Origin: Telopea speciosissima
Lineage: Eukaryota; Streptophyta; Magnoliopsida; Proteales; Proteaceae
Reading direction: 5' to 3'
DNA: 64,000 nucleotides
Assembly (NCBI RefSeq): GCF_018873765.1
Contig: NC_057925.1
Coordinates: forward strand, 48,930,010 to 48,994,009
The notes under the pieces were generated by a model. The model saw nothing but the letters and a program-made list of their open reading frames with translations, was not told the origin of the DNA and did no database searches. Of the stretch, positions 9,932 to 21,900 are shown piece by piece (the first letter of the stretch is position 1; the number at the start of each line of letters is the position of its first letter). Position numbers and translations under genes: made by a program.

Positions 9932-12900
9932 TTAAGGGATTGACTGCAAGATCATCCTCTCATCTGATTCTAATCTGCGGTAAAGGCCGCTTAGATGATC
10001 CACAAAAGCCGTAAATGACTGCTTTAATTGCTCGGCTTTCTTGAACTCTTTGGTTCCACATAAGATTAACTTTATATCATCAAATTCAGCATTTCTATCC
10101 CTTTGTTCATCCTGCAAAATGTTGAGGGATGATTTTGATACCACATTAAACAATTAAAATCATTACCCAAAAAATTATTCAAGTACATGAAATCATCTTG
10201 CTGCCCTTCTATGTACGATACTGTTTCATCGAACCTCTTTGGTGAGAAATATGATAGACTAAGAAAATCAAGAGAATGAAAGTGATTCCGGCCAGGATCA
10301 AATGTGGTATGGCAGAAACATATTTTATTATGTGAACAATTTTGACCAAAACTTAAGCTTGTGTGGCACATCATAAATTTACTTGAACTCATTCGTATTG
10401 AAAGACGCTAGATTTCCCCAACATGCACTCTTAAGTATTCAAAAACTAACCTCAGATTTCAACATTATACCCCCAAATGATGTTTGAAATGCTCCGTGTC
10501 TCAATATCTTCTCAGCCATCACCCATGGTCTGCCATTAATGTAGGAAAAACAATCATTAAGAGGTTACAGAACACATTATATATAAGTTATGACTACTAG
10601 ATTAGACTCTTCAAACGCCATTAAGTTGCAAACAAATGCAGTCATGGATGCAAGATAAATCTTCAAACAAGTTCTCTGATATCCCAAAGAAACCTTTGAT
10701 TCAAGAGTCAATAAGGTGATAACAACAGTTCCAAAAATTTTGGTAGTTCATTTGATAGATCCATTCACTCGGACAAAGCAGAAATGAGACCTTCGGCTTG
10801 AGTTATGCAACCATTTGTGAGAGTCCAATGCCACGAATTTGTCAGCAAGGTTTGTCCATGGAGGGTGAGTCAGAGCCTAAGATCAGGTTGAGAGACCTTT
10901 TTTTTGTGGGGGTAGGGGGAAGAGTGCACACACATGGTAGTAGGGGACGAGGGGGGGGGGTTTATACATCAAGAAGGCATGAACAATATAACGTATATAA
11001 TTCAAATGTTGAGTAAGGTTACATTCAAAACATTAAAGAATAGATTCCACTTATGTTTCAAGGTTTGAGCCTAAACCATTTAAACATAGAGCTAGAACTA
11101 CTTCTATAGATGAAGATCCTCAGTTCGAGACAGCATATGTAGAGACAGCATATGTAGAGAGGCACATAAAAAATGCCAATGTTTTCCATCCTTCAAAAGG
11201 AATAGAGTAGCATTTAGGCATTCAATTAAGCAACACTAAAAAATGACAGTATTGAAGATAAATGAACTACCAACATAGGAAAAACATAATCTGTACGTAT
11301 GCTCGAAGCTTTTATTATACAGAGGCAGTATTAAAGATAACAATCAGCATTATACCTTCCCCTTGATGACATGACGATGTGAGCGGGATCATGCAGAAAT
11401 TCATTGATCTTTTCAAGTTTCTCTCTGCTATCTGCAACAATGGCTCCTCTTGTAAATGTTTCCGGTGACAAGCTTGGAAACACATAAGCATGAGTCAATA
11501 CAGAAGTATGTCTATAAATAAAATCCACAACTGCAAAGGGGGATAAATCCTTTTCCATATTTTCAATAAGAATAAAATGAAAATCCCCTGTTTCTTCTGT
11601 CTCCATTGGCAAAGGTTCACCTCCTAAATCCATATCTTCTCCAATCTTTCCTCTACAGTAACTAATGCTCCCTGCGAATATATTTACAGAATTATGATCT
11701 TTATTGTATTGAATAGAATAAGTACTTCTCAAAAATAAACTAACCTTTATATGTCCATGCCGTACACCTAGTTTGAATGCTACGTTTTTTACCCTGTAAA
11801 GAGAACATAGCTAACATCAAACAAACATAGGACGGAAGCCAAACCACAACAGATAAGCAAGTCTTCAGTGTGTGAGTGTGCTTATGGTAGAGTTTTCCAC
11901 AAAATAACTTACCAGTACTTTACTAGTACAACCAGCTGTACTTTGTTTGCGTTGAACAGTTGAGTCATGATTTCCATTAGAAGCATCTTTGCAGATTGAA
12001 CCACCACTTCTGGGGATGGAAAAAGTGCTGGGTGAAGCCATTTCCAGTTTCTCTCTTGATATCTTCAAAAAAGATGCCAATGTAGCATTCCCTTCTCCCC
12101 CTCCAGATTGGATTATGCAAATATTTCCAATTTTAGTTTGTGTATATATCCCATCAAGAGGGCCATGGCGCCATAAAACCTTGAATTCACATGAGCATTC
12201 CTCTTCCCCATTAACATAATAGTGTTCTTTATGATCCACCTGCCATAATATAACCTACAATCAGTTACATTACTCCACTCAACTCAGCAAGTATTAATCC
12301 TCCTACTTGGGATCATGTCATCATTCCTTTCCCCTGTATTTAAAGTCAGTCATTATGGAATGCTAAGGTCTGAAAAAGCACTTAAGAGGCCATTGTTCTC
12401 TGATCACAATCTGAAGTCTATAAGATAACATGCCCAATTTGTAGATAAATCTTTATAAGCTATGTACTCTGCTAAGAACAAATCATTTAAGAGTTCCATT
12501 GAAAAAATTATTAAAAAGGGGTAGCAGTAATTGTTGGGAAAAACGTTGCCTTGGTTTCCCACTAGTGTGTAAGTCATTGGAGGAAATACGACAACATAAT
12601 ATATCGTGAATAGTAATTGTAAATAGTACCTGTGAATGGTAACTATGTGGGGCCCACGTATGCACAAAGTGATACCACACAAAAAATGATAAAGCAAACT
12701 CAGAAACACAAGTATTTACGTGGTTCATCTATGCCTACATCCACGGGCATAATTGGGACTTTTTCACTATGAGAGAACTGAGAGAATAACAATACAAGTA
12801 ACAATACTTTGGATTTAAACCGAAACCCAACCCTATATCAAAAACCGGATACCCCTTGTACACCCTATCTCAACTCACACTCTCAAACCCTTGAAGAGAA

Positions 12901-15900
12901 TATCAAAAACCCAATACTCCACAAGCTCTCACCCATTACAGCTCACTTGTTCACCTCTTGAACTTCTTGTTGTTCAGTGTATGGAGTTTTTCCCTCCTTC
13001 CCTATTTATAGGGAGAACAAATTAAGAGGGAGACAAAATAGCCTCTTGTAGCACCATCCTTGGACTGCCCACACGCAAGCACTGAATCGGCGTTGTGTTA
13101 ACACGCAAGCACCGCCCCCACTTATTCAAATCCTTTGTGTATCTCTTTCCTTATACACATCACTCCTCTCCTCTTTTCTTTTCATTTCATTGATTTTGTT
13201 TTGACTTTTGCTCCCCCAACCAACTTTGGTGGACACACGGGCACCTCTCCATGTGAGGAGGACCCCAACAAACTCCCCATCCAACTCATAAGGAGGAATC
13301 TCATGATCTTGGTATGTTAACGTCGGTGTATTCATACATAACCTCTTTACCATAATAATCACCAAACTCCTCACATTGTAGGAGTGGCCGCCGCATCTTA
13401 CCAATCCTACAACATGGTTCATTTGTCTGTAAACAGCTTACTTACACCATTCTTCACCCTGCGCATTCTCAATGCATGTACCATTCTATTTGCATCATTG
13501 TCTATGTACAATATCGTATACACCACTTGTTTTGCAATTCTGTGTGCACCCAATGCGCCATTCTATGCAACGCTAGTCCCTCGAATGAACAATGACTTTT
13601 GATCATGGTACAAATCCAACTTCGCACCGATCACTCGTACTTCAAAATGCCGCTACTCCACTTGCACGGCTTCAATGTTCATTGGTATTTCAGTTTACTT
13701 TCATATACTAATGTGGTGGAACTCTGGTAAGCGGGTATCATCATTGCCATCGACACCATCTGCATCCATCATCTTGTTGTATCTTTCACTCATCATTTGT
13801 GTTATGGGAGAGGATTTGGAACAAGACCAATGAGGCATTAATACAAACACTTGAGGTGTAACAGGAACTAGATAACATTGTTGTCTGAATAGTCGGCAAC
13901 GGTGGTACTATTTCCATCTGTCTTCTCCTACTCATCTCTTTAGCTTTTTGCACTCCTTCATATGCCCCTCCTTTTTGCAATAGTGGCATGTAATCCCTTT
14001 CCTTAGTTGGTTTTTGCTTCTCACCTTGTTCTCCATGACAGTTGCTTCTTCTTGAGGTTTGTTCAAGGATCCACTTATTGTCTCTTCCTTAAAGAGACTT
14101 CCCGTTACTTGACTCATTGTGAGTTTCCTGTCTGGTGCCGAATTACTAAGTGGTATCTCCCAACTATCGGGTAACGAACTGAGAAGTAATAGGGCTTGCA
14201 ATTCGTCGTCAAACACTATTTTCATTAAGGAGAGTTGGTTCACAATGCTTTGCACTTCGTTCAAATGTTCTACAATTGAGCTTCCTTCTTTGTACTTCCG
14301 GTTCACAAGCTTCCTTATCAAGAAAACTTTGTCGCCGACAGTTTTCCTCTGGTACAAGTTTTCTAGTTTCTTCCATAGTGAGTGTGCTGACGTCTCTGTG
14401 GATACGTGGTGGAAAATGGCATCGTCCATAAATTGTCGTATAAATCCGACGGCTTTCCGATCCAGGATCTTCCAATCAGCGTCAGACATTTTTTCTGGTT
14501 TCGCCGCATCACTCTGTACAGGTGCATACAAGTCCTTGCAGTAAAACAAGTCCTCCATCTTCGCTTTTCAGGTTATCCAATTGCCTCCATTCAAGCTGAT
14601 CATCCTTATTGATGTAGTTCCCTCCATCGCTATTACACACTCTCACACGAACTAGGTTGAGATACCACTTGTTGGGAAAAACGATGCCTCGGTTTCCCAC
14701 ATGTGTGTAAGTCACTGAAGGAAATATGACAACACAATATATCCCAAGCAGCAACTGTAAATAGTATACATGAATAGTACCCCATGAATAGTAATTATGT
14801 GGGGCCCAAGTGTACACAAAGTGATAACACAAAAAAATGGTAAAAACAAACTCACAAACACAAGTATGTACGTGGTTCAGCTATGCCTACATCCACGGGT
14901 ATAATTGAGACTTTTTCATCATGAGAGAACTAAGAGAATAACAGTACAAGTAACAATACTTTGGATTTAAACCAAACAAAACCAAACCCAACCTTGTTTC
15001 CAAAATCATATACCCCTTGTATACCCTCTCTCAACTCACGCTCAAACCCTTGAAAAGAATATCAAAAACCCAATACTCCACAAACTTTCACACACCCACA
15101 GATCACTTGTTCACCTCTTGAACTTCTTGTTGTTCAGTATATGGAGTTCTTTCCTCCTTCCCTATTTATAGGGGGAACGAATCAAGAGGGAGACAAAATT
15201 GCCTCATGTACCACACTATCCTTACTGCCCACACGCAAGCGCCGAATCGGTGCCGTGTTGACAAATGATTAAGGGGTAGGCACCGCCCCCTCTCCTTTTC
15301 CTCTTCTTCTTTAATGGCCGGATTCAATTTTGGCCTTATACACATCACTCCTCTCCTCTTTTCATTTCATTTCATTTCTTTTGTTTTGACTTTTGCTCTC
15401 CCCACCGACTTTGGTGGACACACACGGCCCCCCCTCCATGTGAGGAGTGTAAGGGTATTTATGTAATATCCCTTTATATGTTCTCATATAATCCTACTTG
15501 TATTAATGCCCAGGCTGTGAGGGGCAATCTAGTAATTAGCCCATCTGACCTAAACCCTAGTTTTCCTATATATACTAGCTGGAGGCAGCAGTCTGGGTAT
15601 TCCAAACTAGATACTCAGGGTGTAATGCTTTAAGCAACTTTGTGCTTAAACCCTAAACCCTAACAATCTTAAAGCATTATTATTATTTTTTTTTTTCGTT
15701 TCTCTGCGATCAAGATCGACTTCGGCAGAATTGCGTTGAAGATCGCATTAAGATCGATCCTTGATTCGATTTTGGAGATCGTATGTGACGATTTTACAGG
15801 TTTTCTTCTGAGAGATTGGCGTAGGTTTTCCTTTGAGAAATCTGTTTCACGTCTTCGGCTTTAGGTGCGATCGTGGTTCACAATTTTGATTTGAGAGATC

Positions 15901-18900
15901 ACATTACGCTTGGAAGATCGTTTCTTGTTTCGGCTTTTGGACAATCGTACGTCACGATTGCAGTTCTCTCTAAGGCTTCATTTGATCAAAGCTTTTGGTT
16001 ATCTTTCCAAAGTATTTATTACGTTTCCAAAGCATTATTTGATATTGAAAGGCTTTTTGTCCTTTCTTCATCAAAAGGTTTTGATTTGATAGATTAAAAA
16101 AAAAAAAAAAAAACCATTAACTTGTCAGAGAAGGACGTTTGCTTTTGGATTCTTTTGCTTTTGATTCAATTTCAAAAGCCGAAGTGGTTTCCAGAAAGCT
16201 TTCTTCAAAGAGCATCGATTGGTTTCTTCTTTTTTTTTTTTATTTGAGAAAAGGATAAAAGCAACTTTTGGCAGAAATTTATTTTTGGGTTCGGCCATTA
16301 TCTGCGAGCAGCCAACATCCGCGCTAGCAGCCTGCATTAGCGTGTACATTACAAGTGTCGATACCGCTGCACCGTCGCGATCTTTTCCTCCTTCATCTAA
16401 ATCCAGGGTTCTCCATCTCAGGTGTGACTGTTCCTTGAGCATTTATTTTTTTTTATTTGATCTTTTGTTTGGGCATATAAACAAATCACTTAATATGGAG
16501 AAACACGCTGTTCCAATTGAGATGATCAAATTGGAAAGTTTTAGTGGCTCTGAGTTCAGTTCTTGGAAAAGGAAGACTCAGTTTGGACTGAAGTACCTTA
16601 ATATTTTCTACACTGTAGTAAATACTTTTTCTGATTGTACGGACCTAACTGAAGCCCAATGGATAAGTGATGAGGACTTTTGCAAAGACTACCTATTGAA
16701 CTGCCTGTCAGATAGGCTGGCAGAGACCTATAGTAAATATGAGTCTGCAAAAGAGATTTGGGAAAACCTAGAAGCCCAATTCAAAAAGGAGGAGGACCTA
16801 TCAAAAACTCATTTGGTTGACAAGTTTATGGACTTCAAGTTTCAAGAAGATAAGGAGATACTTCCACAAGTAACAGACTTTGAGAACTTGAGAACAAAAT
16901 TGAACCAAGAAAACATCCCCGTTGTTGATGCATTCTTAGTGGGTGCAATTATCTTTAAGTTACCCTCTACCTGGCATTCCTTTAAAACTGAGATGCACAG
17001 AAAGAAAACACAAGTGAGGCTAGATGATCTCAAACGGTTCATTAGAATCGAAGATGAGAACAGAACCAGGAATAACTTGGAGATGGTGAAACAACAACGA
17101 GCATCGCCAATTTGGTTTCACAACCCAAGAAATATCCTAGGCGATCCAAGCCACCTAAGAAAGAACCCCAGCAGTTGGAGGCCAAAAAGCCTAATTTTAA
17201 AAAGAGGGGCAAGTGCCGCAATCGTGGAAAGTGGGGTCACTATGCATCCGAGTGTAGGGGTCCTAAGAAAGGGAACACGACACACCACGAAGGAAGTTCA
17301 CATCTTGGTGGACAAGATCGAGCCTACTAACTTTGTTGCCATGATTGGCAAGGGTAAGGGGTTGGCATACATCTTGATTGGTGGTTAGACTCGGAGCGAC
17401 TTGTCATGTTTGCAATAGCAAGGACACCGCTCACCGATGTTGTTCAAGAGGTGATCCACATGCAAATGGAGACGTCGTGGAAGTGGCTCAACAAGGGACA
17501 ACGAACCTGGTTCTCTCATCGGGTAAAATATTAACTTTGAAAAATGTTAAAATCTTTCCTGGTTTTGAAAAGAATTTAATTTCCATTGGAATTTTGCTTG
17601 ATCTTGCATGTCTATTACTTTTAGTAGTGGTAGAGTAACATTGTCGTTAACTCCTTTTATTTTGGATGTGCTTATAATTTGAATGGTATGTTTAGGTTGA
17701 GTTTAGCTAATGAGACAATAAACCAGGTTAACCATAATTTACTTGATCCCAAAATACTACATTGTAGGTTAGGACATGTGAACTATAGGAAAATGCTCAA
17801 ACTAGCTAAAACTCATAATTTACCATTAGACACTTCAATTAGATTTAACAGATGTGAAGTGTGTGCTCAAACTAAAATAACTAGAAAACCGTTCGACCGG
17901 TTTCTAGGAGCACTCAACTTCTTGAACTTATACATTCGACATTTGTGACTTTAAAAGCTACACAACTAGAGGAGGTCGGAAGTATTTGATAACATTTATA
18001 GACGATTTTTCTAGATATTGTCATTTATACCGTTAAAATCTAAAGATGAAGCTTTTGAAAAATTTAAAATTTTCAAGAATAGGGTAGAAAATCAGTTGAA
18101 CTTGAAAATTAAAAGATTTAGAAGTGATAGGGAGGAGAATACAAATTGACGAGTTCAAGGAATTCGTGCCTCTGCAGCATAATCCTTGAAACTCTGCTCC
18201 TTACTCACCTCAATCAAATGGCATAGTGAAAGAAAGAACAGGACGTTAACAGAGATGTTAAACTCCATGTTATTGACTGTATGCCCTCTTGCTATTGGGG
18301 AGAAGCGAGTGTTGATCGCAAATCACATTCTAAATAGACTACCACATTCAAAACGACTTCTACACCTTATGAACTATGGCATAATCATCCCTGTAGATAT
18401 GACACTCTTAAGGTTTGGTGTGTAGCTTATGTTAGGATACAAGACCCTAGGAGACCTAAGGTGGGAACTAGAACAAACACTTGTGTATATCTTGGTTGTG
18501 CGAAGACAGTCTTGCGACGATTTTTGGATCTATCAACCAATGTGGTGATAGAATCTAGGGATGCTATATTCTTTGAGGATAAATTCCTTAGAGATAAAGG
18601 CGACCTTGCCTGGTTTGGTGAAGTGGTTACTGAATCACCTTTGGAACTCGAACCAATTGTTTTCGACACTACTCCCACAATGCTCCTTGAATCGAATCTA
18701 GAAGAGTATCTACTAGAGATCGAGTACCCAAGAATTTTGGTGAGGATTTTGTGACCTACCATTTAGAGGCTGATCCATCCACCTATAAGGAAGCGATGAG
18801 ATCTAGGGACTCCCTGTTATGGAAAGAAGCCATTGATGAGGAAATGAGCTCTTTAATGCGAGAATGAGACCGGCACCTTGTTGATCCGCCTAGAGGGGCC

Positions 18901-21900
18901 AAGACAATAGGGTGTAAGTGGAGTCGAAGAAGAAACTTAATCCGGATGGGTCTATAGCCAGGTATAAAGCACGATTAGTAGCTAAGGGCTATAAACAGGT
19001 GAGAGGGATAGATTATTTTGACATCTACTCTCCGGTCTGCCATTTGGCAACAATAAGGATTCTTCTTGCCATAGCATCTATTGAGCACTATGTTGTGCAT
19101 CAAATGGATGTAAAAACGGCTTTCCTTAATGGAGACCTAATAGAAGAAATCTACATGAACCAACCTGAAGGGTTTGTCATGGAAGGTTCGGAAAAAAGAG
19201 TTTGTAAATTAAACAAATCTCTCTATGGTCTTAAACAAGCACCTAAATTGTGGCATGAGAAGTTTGACAAGACAAGAAAGAGCTTTGGTTTTCAAACCAA
19301 GAACTCGGATAAGTGCCTTTATTTTTGTCGAGTCAAACAAGGTCGCGATTATTTGCTTGTATGTAGACGACATGTTGATTCTAGGTTCTGATCTCTCTGT
19401 AGTGAGTGACATTAAAGAAACCTTGTCCAAAGAATTCAACATGAAAGATCTTGGTGTGGTAGACACCATTCTTGGAATGAGAGTAAGCTTCAGTGAGCAA
19501 GGGATCACCCTTAATCAGACTCATTACATTGAGAAGCTACTTTCTAGTTGGAGATACAGTGATTGTAAACCGATTGAGACACCCTATGACTACAACAAAC
19601 GGTTGAAACCTAACACAGGTGACACCGTGAATCAGTTAGATTATTCTAAACTGATTGGTAGTCTCATGTATGCAATGAGTTGCACTAGGCCAGACATAGC
19701 CTTTACGGTAGGCATGCTGAGTCGTTTCACTAGTAATCCTGGAAAAGAGCATTGGGATGCCCTATCGAGGCTGATGAGATACCTTAAGGGTACTCAAGGT
19801 TATGCTTTATGTTATAATGGACATCCTCCAACTTTGGAAGGATATTCTGATGCATCTTGGTGCTCAGATTTGGGAGACAGCAGATCCACCAGTGGTTATG
19901 TATTTACACTAGGAGGAGCAGCTGTAGCATGGAAATCCAAAAGACAGACTAGTATTGCTCTGTCATCTATGGAATCGGAACTTTATGCTCTAGCTTCTGC
20001 GGGAGATGAAGCAGAGTGGATAAAGGATCTGATTATGGATATTCCATTGAGGAGTTTTAAGTTAAACTCTATATCTATATTCTGTGATAATCAAGCAACA
20101 AAGACGATTGTGAATAACTCACTCTTTAATGGTAAGAGGAGACACATCAGGCTGAAACAGGCCATGCTGAATTATAGAACAGAACAAGGGATTATCACTT
20201 TGATTGATGTGAGATCGAAGGATAATAAGGCAGATGCCCTTACAAAGGGATTGAACAAAGATCGAACATTCAAAACTACAGGGGAGATGGGGTTAAAGAC
20301 CATTTAGTCAGGTCTTAACCTAACCCGATATTATTTTGAATTATTTGAATCTCATCTAGCCTTGGTAAGCATTCGGGACAGTTTACATGTTTCAGATAAC
20401 TTAGTTAGGTTACTAAGTATGGGGGTTTGTGAAACCATTCCAAACTTGATGGGGTAGCAAATTTTCATGTGAAGTCTCCTTACTTTGTTATTCCACAAAG
20501 GAATATGAAAAATGTCTGATATGTTTCAATGATATTGTGCTAGTCTTTATGTCATTCCAAATTTGATGACATGTCTTTCATAGTATGGTGTACCATTCCA
20601 AATTTGATGATACAACATAAATCTATGACTGATATGACGAATACAGTATTCCAAATGGAAACATGGTATGGTCCTTATGATAGAGACTATATAGGATCGA
20701 GTTCTTGTAAAGAAACTTGATGATGATGCTTATTGTTTTTTGATTTACCTTCAGCCATATATGAAATGTACTAAGTTCTTATTGTTGAACTAGATACTAT
20801 TGTGCAAATGATTGAATTCATAATATCTTATGAAATTCATATTTGACAAATTACAGAGAATGGCGAAGATGGAGGAGAACGGTTGAATCTGGATCTCGAT
20901 GAGGATGACTTACTTGATGAGTGAAGTCACATGGATTGCAAGGACTTTTTCTTTTGATTATTTCTTTTGGTTTAGCCACTTGCATGTGGAACTTCGGATT
21001 TATTGTTGGGTTTAGTTTTGATCTAAAACCCTAGTTTTATTTCTTGAAGTCTACTTATTTCTTATTTGATTTATTGGATTATTGATATTCAATTTATATT
21101 GATTCAATTACTGATTGAACAATGGTTCCTATACATGTGTATTGGATATATGTAGAACATAGGAGGAGATTGTAAGGGTATTTATGTAATATCCCTTTAT
21201 ATGTTCTTATATAATCCTACTTGTATTAATGCCCAGGCTGTGAGGGGCAATCTAGTAATTAGCCCATCTGACCTAAACCCTAGTTTTCCTATATATACTA
21301 GCTGGAGGCAGCAGTCTGGGTATTCCAAACTAGATACTCAGGGTGTAATGCTTTAAGCAACTTTGTGCTTAAACCCTAAACCCTAACAAGGAGGACCCCA
21401 ACAGCAATTACCTTCAATCTATCAAAGCAATCAAAGAAGTAATTGTATTTCAATCAGAGAATATGAACAGTAGGTTTACAGGTGAAGGAATTACTTAAAC
21501 TCACTTCACTTCCATCACTCAATAAACAAGCACAAGCAGATGTACGAAACAGAGCAATATTTCAAATGAATGTAACAAGAAGCAGAGAGGCTCGTAGAAC
21601 AAAAAAGCGAAGGGTACACTTACGTTGTCGATGAAGGCATCATAGAAGAGAAGGTCGTCATCTGAATACGTATGAGAGATACAGACCACCATCCCTTGAC
21701 TGACTTGGGAACACTGGTGGTCTTGCAACTGAACCGACGCCGGGCGGAACCGGTACTTGAAAGTATTGATCTCTGTGAGTGTCTTGAACTCAGAAGCACA
21801 GAAATGTTCATCGAATTCTTGGGAGAAATCATTGTAATTGACGGTAAGGGTGTCTCCCTGAAGAAGCAACTGAACTCCATACCAGGCGTCGTCTGTGGGG

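Larger units (their letters stand above)
15448..21388 (+). mobile_element. Element B: young Ty1/copia retrotransposon inside element A
   Basis: 5.94 kb. Two 218-bp LTRs (15448-15665, 21171-21388) differ at one position by eye. A perfect 5-bp target duplication AGGAG (15443-15447, 21389-21393) rebuilds the uninterrupted LTR of element A. Domain order is gag, protease, integrase, RT, RNase H (Ty1/copia order). An AGGAGGAGA purine tract precedes the 3' LTR. Several frameshifts make the copy non-coding as written. Confidence 0.95.
12532..21403 (-). mobile_element. Element A: gag-only LTR retrotransposon (TR-GAG type), split by element B
   Basis: Left LTR 12532-13270 and right LTR 14670-15447 plus 21394-21403 both run TGTTGGG..CCCCAACA. 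The internal part is only about 1.4 kb and codes for a copia-type gag and nothing else, so the element is non-autonomous. Flanks GTAAT (12527-12531) and GCAAT (21404-21408) are a 5-bp target duplication with one change. The LTRs differ by many substitutions and indels, so the insertion is fairly old. It lies in the same orientation as the host gene. Confidence 0.85.
12240..21623 (-). other. Intron 1 of the SAWADEE gene (9.4 kb) with nested retrotransposons
   Basis: Donor GTAAGT follows the codons for FIDN; the acceptor TATGGCAG precedes VDHKEH. Nearly all of the length is element A (12532-21403), which contains element B. Without them the intron would be about 520 bp. The duplicated B LTRs contain plant-type promoter and TATA sequences reading antisense to the host gene. 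Confidence 0.8.

Noticed and set aside
10112-10450. Long minus-strand frame in intron 5 of the SAWADEE gene (about 10072-10392)
   Set aside because: The exons on either side join in phase without it, and a 5' border for it would leave an intron of only about 43 bases.
15640-15665. AAACCCTAAACCCTAACA as an interstitial telomere repeat
   Set aside because: It is the end of both LTRs of element B and only two to three units long.
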